From the NCBI RefSeq assembly GCF_000955805.1, contig NZ_JYOA01000002.1, forward strand, positions 171,868-235,867: 64,000 nt of DNA, written 5' to 3'. The notes under the pieces were generated by a model that did no database searches, was not told where the DNA came from, and worked only from the letters and a program-made list of their open reading frames with translations. A program made the translations under genes and the position numbers. Of the stretch, positions 25,895 through 35,231 are shown piece by piece (position 1 is the stretch's first letter; each line of letters starts with the position of its first letter). This DNA comes from Pseudomonas sp. 21. GTDB taxonomy: Bacteria > Pseudomonadota > Gammaproteobacteria > Pseudomonadales > Pseudomonadaceae.

Positions 25895-27468
25895 TGGATA
25901 TCGATCTGGGCGCCTTCCATTTCCTCCGTCCGCTGTGGCTGCTGCTTCTGCTGCCGGGCATCCTGCTGCCGCTGCTCTGGAGCCGCCGCCACGACCTGAT
26001 GCGGCGCCTCGACGGGATCATCGCGCCGCACCTGCTGCAACATCTGCTGATCACCCCGGTCGACCCGCATCGCGTGCGCCCGGTGCAACTGCTGGGCGCC
26101 GTACTGGCGATCGGCGGCGTGGCGGCTGCCGGGCCCACCTGGGAGCAGGATCGTCCGGCCTTCCTGGAAAACCGCGCGCCGCTGATCCTGGCGCTGGACC
26201 TGTCGCCCTCGATGGCCGCCCACGATGTCCCGCCCTCGCGCATCGAGGCGGCCAAGCACAAGCTGCACGATCTCATTGCGCGTCGGCCGGGCAGCCCCAC
26301 GGCACTGATCGCCTACGCCGGCAGCACGCACCTGGTGCTGCCGGCGACCCAGGACGCGGCGCTGCTCGACAGCTTCCTGCAGGCGCTGTCGCCTGGCCTG
26401 ATCCAGCGCGCCGGCAAGGATGCGCTGGGTGCCATCGAGAAGGCCATGCAGCTGCTGGCTGCCGAGCACTCGCCCGGCACCCTGGTGTTGCTGACCGATG
26501 GCGCCGACAGACAGCAGTTCGACGCCATCGACAAGGCACTGCGCGGCAGCGAGCTGCAGGTGCTGGTGCTGGCGGTCGGCAGCCAGGACGGCGGCCTGCT
26601 TGCCGGTGGCCAGCAGGACTCGGCGGGCCGCCCCTTGCTCGCCACCTTCGATGCGGAAGGCCTGAAGGGCCTGGCGGATGCTGCGGATGCGCCGCTCGGC
26701 AGCCTGACCCTCAACGACGACGACCTGGACTGGATCGAACTGCACGCCCAGCAGCATTTCCAGGCCGCCCAGGGCGATGCGCGACAACTGCACTGGAAGG
26801 ACGCCGGCTACTGGTTGTGCTGGCCCCTGCTGCTGCTCGTGTTGCTCAGTGTGCGCAAGGGCTGGAAGGTGCACTGGCTGAGCGCGCTGCTGCTCGCCGC
26901 CAGCCTGGGCGGGCTGCCGCAACCGGCGCGCGCCGGAGTGCTCGCCGATGCCTTCTTCACGCCCGACCAGCAGGGGCGCTGGGCGTTCGAGCACGGGCAT
27001 TACCCGCAGGCGGCGGCGCAGTTCCGCGATCCCTTCTGGAAAGGCCTGGCGGCCTACCAGGCGGCGGACTACCCGCTGGCGCTGGCCAGCTTCGCCCGGC
27101 TGGATACGGCGCAGGGCTATTTCTACCTGGGCAACACCTATGTGCGCCTGTCGAAGTTCGACCAGGCCATCGGCGCCTATCGCCAGGCACTGGCGCGCCA
27201 GACCGAGTTCCCGCAGGCCACGGCGAACCTGGCATTGGCGCTGGCCTTGCAGAAGGATCACGAGGATCAGCAGGAGGCCGGCCCGCCGGATGAAAAGCCC
27301 GACCAGGAGGTCTTCGACAACACCGCCGGCAAAGGCAAGGATGTGCCGCGCAAGGGCGCCCAGGTCGAGTCGGACGAGCAGTGGCTGAACAACCTGAGCA
27401 CCTCGCCGGCACAGTTCCTGCGCCGCAAGTTCATGCTGCAGGACGCGGCGACGGGGGCGGGCTCATGA
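25894..27468 (+). CDS. VWA-TPR fusion protein (BatB/BatC-like)
   Basis: The 524-aa protein starts one base before the end of BatA. It has two N-terminal helices (~10-28, ~63-82), a VWA domain with MIDAS LDLSPSM (~104-110) and VLLTDGADRQ, a further membrane helix (~308-322), and after it a TPR region (~355-450: WAFEHGHYPQAAAQF, YFYLGNTYVRLSKFDQAIGAY). The tail (450-524) is acidic then basic and looks disordered. In many genomes these parts are separate BatB and BatC genes; here they are fused. The TPR part is expected in the periplasm, where it would bind a client. Confidence 0.92.
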   Translation: MDIDLGAFHFLRPLWLLLLLPGILLPLLWSRRHDLMRRLDGIIAPHLLQHLLITPVDPHRVRPVQLLGAVLAIGGVAAAGPTWEQDRPAFLENRAPLILALDLSPSMAAHDVPPSRIEAAKHKLHDLIARRPGSPTALIAYAGSTHLVLPATQDAALLDSFLQALSPGLIQRAGKDALGAIEKAMQLLAAEHSPGTLVLLTDGADRQQFDAIDKALRGSELQVLVLAVGSQDGGLLAGGQQDSAGRPLLATFDAEGLKGLADAADAPLGSLTLNDDDLDWIELHAQQHFQAAQGDARQLHWKDAGYWLCWPLLLLVLLSVRKGWKVHWLSALLLAASLGGLPQPARAGVLADAFFTPDQQGRWAFEHGHYPQAAAQFRDPFWKGLAAYQAADYPLALASFARLDTAQGYFYLGNTYVRLSKFDQAIGAYRQALARQTEFPQATANLALALALQKDHEDQQEAGPPDEKPDQEVFDNTAGKGKDVPRKGAQVESDEQWLNNLSTSPAQFLRRKFMLQDAATGAGS

Positions 27469-28787
27469 AGTGCGCGCTGGCCATCCTGCTGCTGTGCCTG
27501 CCGCTGCTCGGCGTTGCCGCCGAACCCGAGGTGAGGGTTCGCGCCCAGCTGTTGCCGGGGGATTCGGTCATGGTGGGCGGCACGCTCAACCTGCAACTCG
27601 ACCTGCTCGTGGACACCTGGTTCAGCCAGCCGCCGCAGTTGCCGCCGCTCAAGCTGGCCGGCGCAGTGGTCTCCGAGCCGGCCAGCGAGGCCACGCACCT
27701 CACCGAGGCGATCGACGGCAAGACTTTCTTCGGCCTGCGCTACCGCTACCAGATCACGCCACAGTCGGCGCGCGGCTTCGACATCCCGATGCTGGATATC
27801 CAGGTGCAGCCGGGGCAGGGCAGTGGCCCGGTGCAGGTGCACAGCCAGGCGCTGCACTTCACCGCACGCCAGCCCGCCGGCGCGGGTGGCGAATCGGCGC
27901 AGCGGCTGGTGGCCAGTCGGGTGACCATCAGCCAGGAACTCACGGCCTCCCATGAACCGCTGCGGGTCGGGGACAGCGTGACGCGCAAGGTGCATGTCCG
28001 GGCCGAGGGGGCGCAAGCGATGCTGATTCCCGCGCCGGCCTTCACCGACGTCGAAGGCCTGCGCCGCTACCTGCAGTCGCCGACCGTGCAGCCCCTGGGC
28101 GACGGCCGTGGTGGTGTGCTGGGAGGCGAGCGCATGGACGCGGTGACCTACGTGGTCAACCGTGCCGGAGACTTCCAGCTTCCTGCCATCGAGCTGCCGT
28201 GGTGGGCTGCGGACAGTGGTGAACAGCACTCGGCCTCCGCCCCCGCAATGAAGCTGTCGGCCAGCGGGGCGGCTGTCTATGAAGCGCCATTCTCGATCAG
28301 TGACGATCTGCGAGAGCTGGGCCGCCGGGCGCAGGTGCGCATCGCCAGCCATTGGCTGGCACTGGCCGCCGCGGTGCTGGTGCTGGCAGCGATTGGCTAT
28401 GCGTTGCGCACCTGGGGGGGGCCGTTGCGGATGGCTGCGCTTGGTGCTGTCGAACGCCGCCGTCAGGCCTGGCGGGAGTCGCCGGCATACGCCTGGCGAC
28501 AGGTCCGTCAGCAGCTCGAGCGCGATCCGCCGCAGGTGGGGGCGTTGTATCTGTGGCTTCGTCGGACGAACGGTTTTCGTGAAATAAGTGCGGCAGTTCC
28601 TGAACGCTCCGTCAAAGTCGCCAATCCTTTGCTAGCGTTTCTCGGGGGCCGCTACGGGCAGCCGGGGTCGCAGCCCGGCGCGGGGCCAGGGCCACTGATC
28701 CAGGCCTTGCCGGATATTCGCCGGGAACTGGGCACGAGCAAGCCGACGAGCCTGCCGGCCCATGCCCTCAAACCTTTGAATCCGTGA
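27465..28787 (+). CDS. BatD family protein
   Basis: The 440-aa protein has a signal peptide (MKCALAILLLCLPLLGVAA, cleaved at ~residue 19), Ig-like beta-rich periplasmic domains (residues ~20-270), one C-terminal transmembrane helix (~306-325) and a short cytoplasmic tail. VGDSVTRKVHVRAEG in the middle is the typical BatD beta-sandwich segment. BatD is the last core component of Bat (aerotolerance) operons. It overlaps the BatB/C stop by ATGA. Only 14 bases separate its end from the HAD phosphatase start, so that gene is almost certainly in the same transcript. Confidence 0.93.
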   Translation: MKCALAILLLCLPLLGVAAEPEVRVRAQLLPGDSVMVGGTLNLQLDLLVDTWFSQPPQLPPLKLAGAVVSEPASEATHLTEAIDGKTFFGLRYRYQITPQSARGFDIPMLDIQVQPGQGSGPVQVHSQALHFTARQPAGAGGESAQRLVASRVTISQELTASHEPLRVGDSVTRKVHVRAEGAQAMLIPAPAFTDVEGLRRYLQSPTVQPLGDGRGGVLGGERMDAVTYVVNRAGDFQLPAIELPWWAADSGEQHSASAPAMKLSASGAAVYEAPFSISDDLRELGRRAQVRIASHWLALAAAVLVLAAIGYALRTWGGPLRMAALGAVERRRQAWRESPAYAWRQVRQQLERDPPQVGALYLWLRRTNGFREISAAVPERSVKVANPLLAFLGGRYGQPGSQPGAGPGPLIQALPDIRRELGTSKPTSLPAHALKPLNP

Positions 28788-28801
28788 TCCAGGGAGGTGA
28801 C

Positions 28802-29797
28802 ATGCATTCGACACTCGCTCAACCGCTGGTCCGCTGGATGTTCCTGCTGCTCTGCCTGCCGCTGCTGGCTCAGGCGGCGGACGAGTTGCCGTCGTGGAAC
28901 GACGGGCCCTCGCGGCAGGCCATCGTTGCCTTCGTGGAAGCGGTGACCCAGGAGGGCGGCAAGGACTTCGTGCCGCCGGCCGAGCGTATCGCCGTGTTCG
29001 ACAACGACGGCACGCTGTGGAGCGAGCAGCCGATGTACTTCCAGGTCCTCTTCGCGCTGGACGAAGTGAAGCGGCAGGCGCCGCAGCACCCGGAATGGAA
29101 AGAGAAGCAGCCGTTCAAGGCAGTGCTCGAAGGCGACCACAAGGCCCTGGCCGACAGCGGCATGCCGGGCATCCTGGAGATAGTCGCCGCGACCCATGCG
29201 GGCGTCAGCACCGAGGAGTTCATCGCCAACGCCCGCCGCTGGCTGGCCAGCGCCCGGCATCCGCGCAGCCACAAGCCCTACACCGAGATGGTCTTCCAGC
29301 CGATGCTGGAACTGCTGGGTTACCTGCGCGCCAACGGCTTCAAGACCTACATCGTCTCCGGTGGTGAAGTGGCGTTCATGCGCGCGTTCGCCGAAGAGGT
29401 CTACGGCATCCCGCCCGAGCAGGTGATCGGCACTACCCTGGGCAGCCGCTTCGAGGACCGCGACGGCGTGCTGTCGATCCAGCGCCTGCCCAAACTGGTG
29501 CACAACGACGATGGCCCCGGCAAGCCGGAGAGCATCGACAGCATCATTGGCCGTCGGCCGATCCTGGCTTTCGGCAACTCCGACGGCGACCTGCAGATGC
29601 TGCAGTGGACCACCGCAGGCAAGGGGCTGCGCTTCGCCGGCCTGGTGCACCACACCGATGAAAAACGCGAGTGGGCCTACGACCGGCAGAGCAAGGTCGG
29701 GCGCCTGGACAAGGCGCTCGATGTGGCAAAGGCAAAGGATTGGGTCGTAGTGGACATGAGCAAGGAGTGGAAGCGGATCTATCCGTTCGACCAGTAA
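28802..29797 (+). CDS. periplasmic HAD-family phosphatase
   Basis: The 331-aa protein starts at the ATG behind GGGAGGTG; a GTG at 28784 is possible but lacks a ribosome site. It has a signal peptide cleaved near AQA-AD (~residue 25). Motif I is FDNDGTLW with nucleophile Asp67 and Asp69, motif II is IVSGG, and motif IV is AFGNSDGDLQM. The cap is helical (HKPYTEMVFQPMLELLGYL). Thus it is a Mg-dependent exported phosphatase. Its place directly after BatD suggests it is a client or effector of the MoxR-Bat system. Substrate unknown. Confidence 0.93.
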   Translation: MHSTLAQPLVRWMFLLLCLPLLAQAADELPSWNDGPSRQAIVAFVEAVTQEGGKDFVPPAERIAVFDNDGTLWSEQPMYFQVLFALDEVKRQAPQHPEWKEKQPFKAVLEGDHKALADSGMPGILEIVAATHAGVSTEEFIANARRWLASARHPRSHKPYTEMVFQPMLELLGYLRANGFKTYIVSGGEVAFMRAFAEEVYGIPPEQVIGTTLGSRFEDRDGVLSIQRLPKLVHNDDGPGKPESIDSIIGRRPILAFGNSDGDLQMLQWTTAGKGLRFAGLVHHTDEKREWAYDRQSKVGRLDKALDVAKAKDWVVVDMSKEWKRIYPFDQ

Positions 29798-29907
29798 TAC
29801 ACCAACAAGCAAGACCGCAGGGACACGGGGATTTCCAGCCGGGCAGTCGGCATCTTCAGTGAACGCAGTCGTGGCAAACGACCAGTAACTGGAATGGAGA
29901 AACACCA

Positions 29908-31482
29908 ATGAAGCGCACGGGAAGATGGATATCGCGGTTCGCCCTCGCGGCGACGGCGATAATGGGGTGCTCGGTCGCCAGTGCGGCGGACAAGCCGAAC
30001 ATCCTGGTGATCTTCGGCGACGATATCGGCCAGACCAATATCAGCGCCTACGCGTTCGGCGTGGTCGGCTACCAGACGCCGAACATCGATCGCCTCGCCA
30101 AGGAAGGCATGATGTTCACCGACTACTACGCGGAGAACAGCTGCACCGCCGGCCGGTCAACCTTCATCACCGGGCAGGCGATCCTGCGTACCGGGCTGTC
30201 CAAGGTGGGCATGCCGGGCGTGCCGGTGGGGCTGCAGGACCGCGATGTCACCATCGCCCAGGCGCTCAAGGCGCATGGCTATGCCACCGGCCAGTTCGGC
30301 AAGAACCACCTGGGCGACCGGGACGAGTACCTGCCCACCAAGCACGGCTTCGACGAATTCTTCGGCAACCTCTACCACCTCAATGCCGAGGAAGAGCCTG
30401 AGCGCCCCTACTGGCCCAAGGATGACGAGGCCTTCACCAAGGCCGCGACGCCGCGTGGCGTGATCAAGGCCACGGCCGACGGCAAGATCGAGGACACCGG
30501 CGCGCTGAACAGCAAGCGCATGGAAACCATCGACGACGACACCACCCAGGCCGCGATCAACTTCATGGACAAGCAGGTCAAGGCCGACAAACCGTTCTTC
30601 GTGTGGATGAACACCACGCGCATGCATGCCTTCACCCACATCCGCGATTCGATGAAGGGCCAGAGCGGCATGGCGGGCAACGACTATGCCGACGGCATGA
30701 TCGAGCACGACGGTGACGTCGGCAAACTGCTCAAGGCGGTGGATGACCTTAAGATCGCTGACAACACCATCGTCGTCTACACCACCGACAACGGCCCGAA
30801 CCAGTGGTCCTGGCCGGACGCGGCGACCACACCGTTCCGCAATGAGAAGAACTCCAACTGGGAGGGCGCCTACCGGGTGCCGGCGATGATCCGCTGGCCG
30901 AACCACATCAAGCCGGGCAGCGTCTCCACCCAGATGTTCTCCGGGCTTGACTGGTTCCCGACCTTGCTGGCCGCCATCGGCGATACCGACATCAAGGATC
31001 GCCTGCTCAAGGGTGCTGATGTCGGCGGCAAGACCTTCAAGGTGCACCTGGACGGCTACAACCAGCTGGACTACCTGACCGGCAAGACCGACAAGGGCGC
31101 GCGCAACGAGTTCTACTACTTCAACGACGACGCCGAGCTGGTGGGCATGCGCTTCGGCGACTGGAAGATCGTCTGGTGCGAACAGCGCGCACCGGGTGGC
31201 CTGAAGGTCTGGAGCGAGCCGTTCACCTGCCTGCGCGTGCCCAAGCTGTTCAACCTGCGCATGGACCCGTACGAGCGGGCGGACGTGGTCTCCGACCAGT
31301 ACTACGACTGGCTGACCAAGAACGACTACCTGCTGTTCCAGGGGACGCAGAAGGCCGCGAAGTTCCTGCAGACCTTCGTCGATTATCCGCCGAGCCAGCG
31401 CCCGGCGAGCTTCAGCATCGACCAGATCCGCAAGGATGTGGACGCGAAGATCGAAGCGAAGATGAAGCAGGGCGCCAAGTAG
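29908..31482 (+). CDS. periplasmic sulfatase (type I, formylglycine-dependent)
   Basis: The 524-aa protein begins behind GGAGAAAC. It has a signal peptide (to SVASAA, ~27), the metal Asp pair FGDDIG (38-39), and a sulfatase signature ENSCTAGRSTFITGQ in which Cys79 would be converted to formylglycine (C-x-A-x-R variant of C-x-P-x-R). GKNHLGD and TTDNGPNQ supply the Lys/His and Asp-Asn ligands. It resembles arylsulfatase A-type enzymes. No formylglycine-generating enzyme is in the window. The 110-base gap after the HAD gene has no visible terminator, so readthrough from the MoxR-Bat operon is possible. A perfect terminator follows. Confidence 0.93.
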   Translation: MKRTGRWISRFALAATAIMGCSVASAADKPNILVIFGDDIGQTNISAYAFGVVGYQTPNIDRLAKEGMMFTDYYAENSCTAGRSTFITGQAILRTGLSKVGMPGVPVGLQDRDVTIAQALKAHGYATGQFGKNHLGDRDEYLPTKHGFDEFFGNLYHLNAEEEPERPYWPKDDEAFTKAATPRGVIKATADGKIEDTGALNSKRMETIDDDTTQAAINFMDKQVKADKPFFVWMNTTRMHAFTHIRDSMKGQSGMAGNDYADGMIEHDGDVGKLLKAVDDLKIADNTIVVYTTDNGPNQWSWPDAATTPFRNEKNSNWEGAYRVPAMIRWPNHIKPGSVSTQMFSGLDWFPTLLAAIGDTDIKDRLLKGADVGGKTFKVHLDGYNQLDYLTGKTDKGARNEFYYFNDDAELVGMRFGDWKIVWCEQRAPGGLKVWSEPFTCLRVPKLFNLRMDPYERADVVSDQYYDWLTKNDYLLFQGTQKAAKFLQTFVDYPPSQRPASFSIDQIRKDVDAKIEAKMKQGAK

Positions 31483-31524
31483 TGAGCGGTAACCGGGGCG
31501 CCCGAACGGCGGCGCCCGATTCCT

Positions 31525-31557
31525 CCCCCGCGATAGCCCGGCTATCGCGGGGGTTTC
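31525..31557 (+). terminator. intrinsic terminator after sulfatase
   Basis: CCCCCGCGATAG (31525-31536) and CTATCGCGGGGG (31542-31553) form a perfect 12-bp stem with a 5-base loop, followed by TTTCT. It ends the block that begins with MoxR. Confidence 0.9.
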
Positions 31558-31579
31558 TCTGTCAGACAAGGTTGATTCG

Positions 31580-34117
31580 ATGCCTCCAGCGGTCAGCTCG
31601 TCCCCGATGAACACCCGTCGTGCCACCCCGACGCAGTTGCGTTCGCACCCTGGGCTGGCAGCCTGGGTGCCGGCACTGCTGCTGTTCGCCTCGGGCGGGT
31701 CGGCGCTGGTGTTCCAGGTGTTGTGGGTCAAGCAGCTTTCGCTGGTGGTGGGTGTGGAGGTGTACGCCGTCACCACCGCAATCAGTGCCTTCTTCGCCGG
31801 GCTGGCCCTGGGTGGCCTGGCCTTCGGCCGTCTCGCGGATCGGCTGGAGCGGCCACTGCGGCTGTACGCCGGCCTGGAGTTACTGGTGGCGCTGCTGGCC
31901 GTCGCCGCCACCGTCGCGCTGGCCAATGCCGCCAGCACCTTCGCCTTCCTGGAAGAAGCGCTCGGCGCCCTGGCCTGGGTGCTGCCGTTCGTGCTGGTCG
32001 GTGTACCGGCTTTCTTCATGGGCGGCACCCTGCCAGTGCTGGTGCGTGCGCTGGAACCGGCCGAAGGGCAGATGGGGCGCGCCGGCGGGGGCCTGTATGC
32101 CGCCAATACGGCGGGCGCCATCGGCGGCACGCTGCTGGCTGCCTTCGTGTTGTTGCCCTGGCTGGGCGTGCTGGGGAGCGCCTGCGCGGCGGCTGTGTTC
32201 AACCTGTTCGCCGCCGGCGGGGCGCTGCTGATCCGCCAGCAGACGGCACGGACCACGGTGCCTGACGCGCCGACCACCGGCCCGCGCAGCCGTGCGGCAC
32301 GCCTGGCCATAGCGCTGTACTGCGTCGCTGGCGGCGTGGCACTGGGGTACGAGGTGGTCTGGACGCAATCCATCGTCCAGTTCATGAGCACGCGCACCTT
32401 TGCCTTTGCCGTGGTCCTGGCCACCTACCTCTGCGGCCTGGTGCTGGGCAGCGCCCTGTATGCCCGGCGCGCCGATCGCCTCCGCGATCCCTGGGGCCTG
32501 TTCGGCCTGCTCATCGCCGCGGCGGGACTGCTGGCCGTTGCGCAGATCGCCGGTCTCGGCACCTGGCTGATCGGCCTGCAGACCCGCGTCGAATGGCTGG
32601 TGCTGCAAGCCGGTGGCAGCGAGCTGGCAGGCATGTGCGCGCGCTTCACGGTGGCGGCGCTGTGTGTGGTGTTCCTGCCGACGACCCTGCTGGGCGCGGC
32701 TTTCCCCATCGCCCTGCGGCTGTCGGTGGATCGAAACCACGTTGGCCGCGATGTCGGCGTCGTGGTGGCGCTCAACACCTTGGGTGGCATTGTCGGTGTC
32801 ATGCTGACCGGCTTCGTGCTCGTCCCCGGGCTGGGACTGGTGCGCACGCTGGCCGTGCTTGGAGCGCTGGCCGCCGTCATCGGCCTGCTGGCCGTCTGGT
32901 TCGGCGAAGGCGTGAGCAGAAAGCGGCGCGTCGGCGTCGTCGTCGTGGCGGTGTTTGCCGTGGCAATCGGCGCCCTGACGCCGCCGCAGCACCTGGCCGA
33001 GCTGATGCCGGGCGCGCGCAACGGCCGGATCGGCTTCTATGCCGAGGGCCGCGGCGGCACCGTTGCCGTCATCGAGCAGGGCAGGGGCGACAACCGCTTC
33101 AACCGCCTCTACATCCAGGGCGTTTCCAATACCGGCGATGCCATGCCATCGCTGCGCTACATGCGCCTGCAGGCGCTGCTGCCCCTGTTGATCCACAACG
33201 GCGAGCCGCGCTCGGCGCTGGTGATCGGTTTCGGCACCGGTATCACCGCCGGCGCCATGCTGCGCTACCGCGACCTGCAACACCCGGTGGTGGCCGAGTT
33301 GCTGCCGGAAGTGCTGGCCGCAGCACCGAGCTTCAAGGGCAATTTCGACGCCATCCACGATCCGCGCCTGGACATCCGCCTGCGCGATGGCCGCCGCGAG
33401 CTGCTGCGCAGCGCCGAGCGCTACGACATGATCACCCTGGAACCGCCGCCGCCTTCGGCCGCCGGGGTGGTCAACCTGTATTCCCGTGACTTCTACCAGC
33501 TCGCTGCCTCGCGCCTGGAAGAAGGCGGCGTGGTTGCCCAGTGGCTGCCGTTGCCGACGCAGAACGACGAGGAAAGCCGCTCGCTGGTGCGCAGCTTCAT
33601 CGACGTCTTCCCCTACGCCACGCTGTGGACCACGGAGTTCCACGAGATGCTGCTGGTGGGCTCGCTGCAGCCGCTGCACCTGGACGTGACGACCATCCGC
33701 CAGCGCTTCGAACAACCGGAAGTCGCCGCCGCGCTGGGGGAGGTCGGGATCGACTCGGTCGAAGCGCTGCTGGCCACCTGGGTCACCGACCGGGCAGGGC
33801 TGGAGCGCTACGCCGGCGATGCGCTGCCGGTGACCGACGATCACCCGCGCATCGAATACGCGCCCTGGGTCCGCCCGAAGGAAATCGCCCGCGTGCTGCC
33901 AGCCCTGCTCGCCCTGCGCACGGCGCCCCCGCTGGAGAACGCCCTGCCTTCGGTCCAGGCATCGGTCAATGACGGCTGGCGGAGGCTGCGCCGCTTCTAC
34001 GACCTCAGCCTGAACGCCTACCGCGGCGACCGCCAGGCCTGGGCCCGCGATGCCCGGCAGGTGGCCCTGGATGATGGCGACAATCCCTATTACCGCTGGT
34101 TCCTCGGCGCCCCTTGA
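31580..34117 (+). CDS. fused multi-helix membrane protein with spermidine synthase-like domain
   Basis: The 845-aa protein starts at the ATG at 31580 (AAGG 11 bases upstream); an ATG at 31607 is an alternative. It has about 14 transmembrane helices in two halves (~25-215 and ~235-465), each with the FMGGTLPVLVR/LLGAAFPIALR motif of the fused MFS/spermidine synthase family. The C-terminal domain (~500-740) is a SpeE-like Rossmann fold with SAM-binding ALVIGFGTGITAGA. Where aminopropyltransferases have a DxxP active-site region it has LEPPPPSAAGVVN, so the catalytic Asp is not obvious. Its own terminator-isolated position after the sulfatase suggests it forms a separate unit. Function unproved. 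Confidence 0.88.
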   Translation: MPPAVSSSPMNTRRATPTQLRSHPGLAAWVPALLLFASGGSALVFQVLWVKQLSLVVGVEVYAVTTAISAFFAGLALGGLAFGRLADRLERPLRLYAGLELLVALLAVAATVALANAASTFAFLEEALGALAWVLPFVLVGVPAFFMGGTLPVLVRALEPAEGQMGRAGGGLYAANTAGAIGGTLLAAFVLLPWLGVLGSACAAAVFNLFAAGGALLIRQQTARTTVPDAPTTGPRSRAARLAIALYCVAGGVALGYEVVWTQSIVQFMSTRTFAFAVVLATYLCGLVLGSALYARRADRLRDPWGLFGLLIAAAGLLAVAQIAGLGTWLIGLQTRVEWLVLQAGGSELAGMCARFTVAALCVVFLPTTLLGAAFPIALRLSVDRNHVGRDVGVVVALNTLGGIVGVMLTGFVLVPGLGLVRTLAVLGALAAVIGLLAVWFGEGVSRKRRVGVVVVAVFAVAIGALTPPQHLAELMPGARNGRIGFYAEGRGGTVAVIEQGRGDNRFNRLYIQGVSNTGDAMPSLRYMRLQALLPLLIHNGEPRSALVIGFGTGITAGAMLRYRDLQHPVVAELLPEVLAAAPSFKGNFDAIHDPRLDIRLRDGRRELLRSAERYDMITLEPPPPSAAGVVNLYSRDFYQLAASRLEEGGVVAQWLPLPTQNDEESRSLVRSFIDVFPYATLWTTEFHEMLLVGSLQPLHLDVTTIRQRFEQPEVAAALGEVGIDSVEALLATWVTDRAGLERYAGDALPVTDDHPRIEYAPWVRPKEIARVLPALLALRTAPPLENALPSVQASVNDGWRRLRRFYDLSLNAYRGDRQAWARDARQVALDDGDNPYYRWFLGAP

Positions 34118-34431
34118 GAGGGCGCGGCTGGCTGATTGCGGTTCTCTGCTACTGGCTGCTTCCGGCCCCTGGCGGACATTCGTATTGCACTGCGCGAGCC
34201 GTCAGCGAATAGCGGCCCCCTGCAATTTCAGCGTCCGGATGCTGTGAATGCGTCGGCTCGATGAAAGGGCGTTAGCACCCGCCATAGCGCAATCATGGGG
34301 TCCTGGTAGCTGGCGAAGGCCGCCCCATGGTTCTTTCGGCATGGGTTGCAATGGCCATGGCCGACAGCCTTGGGTGCAGCAGGCGGCGAGTCGATCCGCC
34401 GGGGTGTGGCCACGCGGGCGGCGGATTGCTT
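34118..34431. other. 314-base gap with a diverged intergenic repeat (copy C)
   Basis: I see no gene. Around 34141-34190 the sequence carries the pattern GCTTCCGGCCCCTGGCGG followed by ACATTCGTATTGC, which resembles the right part of the repeats at 14215 and 16299 (GCGGCCATTCGCATGG). A short hairpin GCGCCC/GGGCGC (34107-34125) spans the preceding stop codon. Confidence 0.45.
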
Positions 34432-35121
34432 TCAGTGGAGGGTGGGGAAGCGCGCCTTCACCAGTTCCTGTGCCTGCCAGGTCATCTGGTCGAGCAGGCG
34501 GTCGCGTTTCTTCTCCGCCTCGCGCATCGCCTTGCTGCCGTTCTGCTTCACCAGGTAGGCGTGGATCTGCCGCACCTCCTTGGACTGGTAGATCGGTGCC
34601 AGGTCCTGCACCGCGACCATGCCGTCGGAGCGGTGGTCGCGGGTGTTCATCAGCACGTGCGGGCCTTGCGCCGCCAGCGGTTTGAAGCCCATCGCCTCGA
34701 AGACCGGCACCTTGCCCGCCGCGCAGGCCAGTTCGGCGTGGGGGCGCTGCTCGATCATCTTCTGCAGCATGGCACGGGCGATACCGCGCCGGCGGTGGCT
34801 GGCCTGGACGGCGAGGTACGCCAGGGTGCAGGCCTGGGCGTCATCCTGGCTCGGCAGGTAGAGGGCAAAGCCCAGTACCTGCGACGGGTCTTCATCGTCC
34901 AGGGCGAGGATCAGGCGGGCGGGACTCGCGGCGGAGCCGTCCATGGCCTGCAGGTACAGGTGCACCTCGAAGCCGATCACGTACTGGTACAGCTGGAACA
35001 GCGGGTTGCTGGGCGTCAGCGGCACCGGGCTGATGTCGCTGAAGTCGTCCACCACCAGTTGCAGCACCTGGCTTTTCAGGGATTCGGGGGGCGAGGTGTC
35101 GAGGGTGACGAGGGTGAACAT
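34432..35121 (-). CDS. GNAT family N-acetyltransferase
   Basis: The 229-aa protein has the acetyl-CoA binding core YLAVQASHRRRGIARAML (Q/RxxGxG/A motif A, residues ~102-119), followed by a C-terminal helical extension (QIHAYLVKQNGSKAMREAEKK) beyond the GNAT fold. The N-terminal ~90 residues match the beta-sheet arm. It stands alone, 110 bases from the efflux operon end, with the repeat gap on the other side. The substrate is unknown; amines or protein N-termini are typical. Confidence 0.85.
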   Translation of the reverse strand: MFTLVTLDTSPPESLKSQVLQLVVDDFSDISPVPLTPSNPLFQLYQYVIGFEVHLYLQAMDGSAASPARLILALDDEDPSQVLGFALYLPSQDDAQACTLAYLAVQASHRRRGIARAMLQKMIEQRPHAELACAAGKVPVFEAMGFKPLAAQGPHVLMNTRDHRSDGMVAVQDLAPIYQSKEVRQIHAYLVKQNGSKAMREAEKKRDRLLDQMTWQAQELVKARFPTLH

Positions 35122-35231
35122 CTGCAGCGGGCTCCGGGCGTGGCCGATCCGGGGGAATCGGCGTGGCGGCCATTGTAACCTCCGCGGGCCTCCCGCGATT
35201 CCTCCGGTGGGCGCTTGGCGGCAGACGCCCC

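Noticed and set aside
29825-31557. Sulfatase as possibly inactive because Pro is replaced by Ala in the CxPxR motif
   Set aside because: C-x-A-x-R is an accepted variant of the type I sulfatase signature, so no defect is claimed.
30157-32424. 755-codon minus-strand frame across sulfatase and fused membrane protein genes
   Set aside because: It is low-complexity Arg/Ala/Pro-rich and both plus-strand genes are fully supported by motifs.
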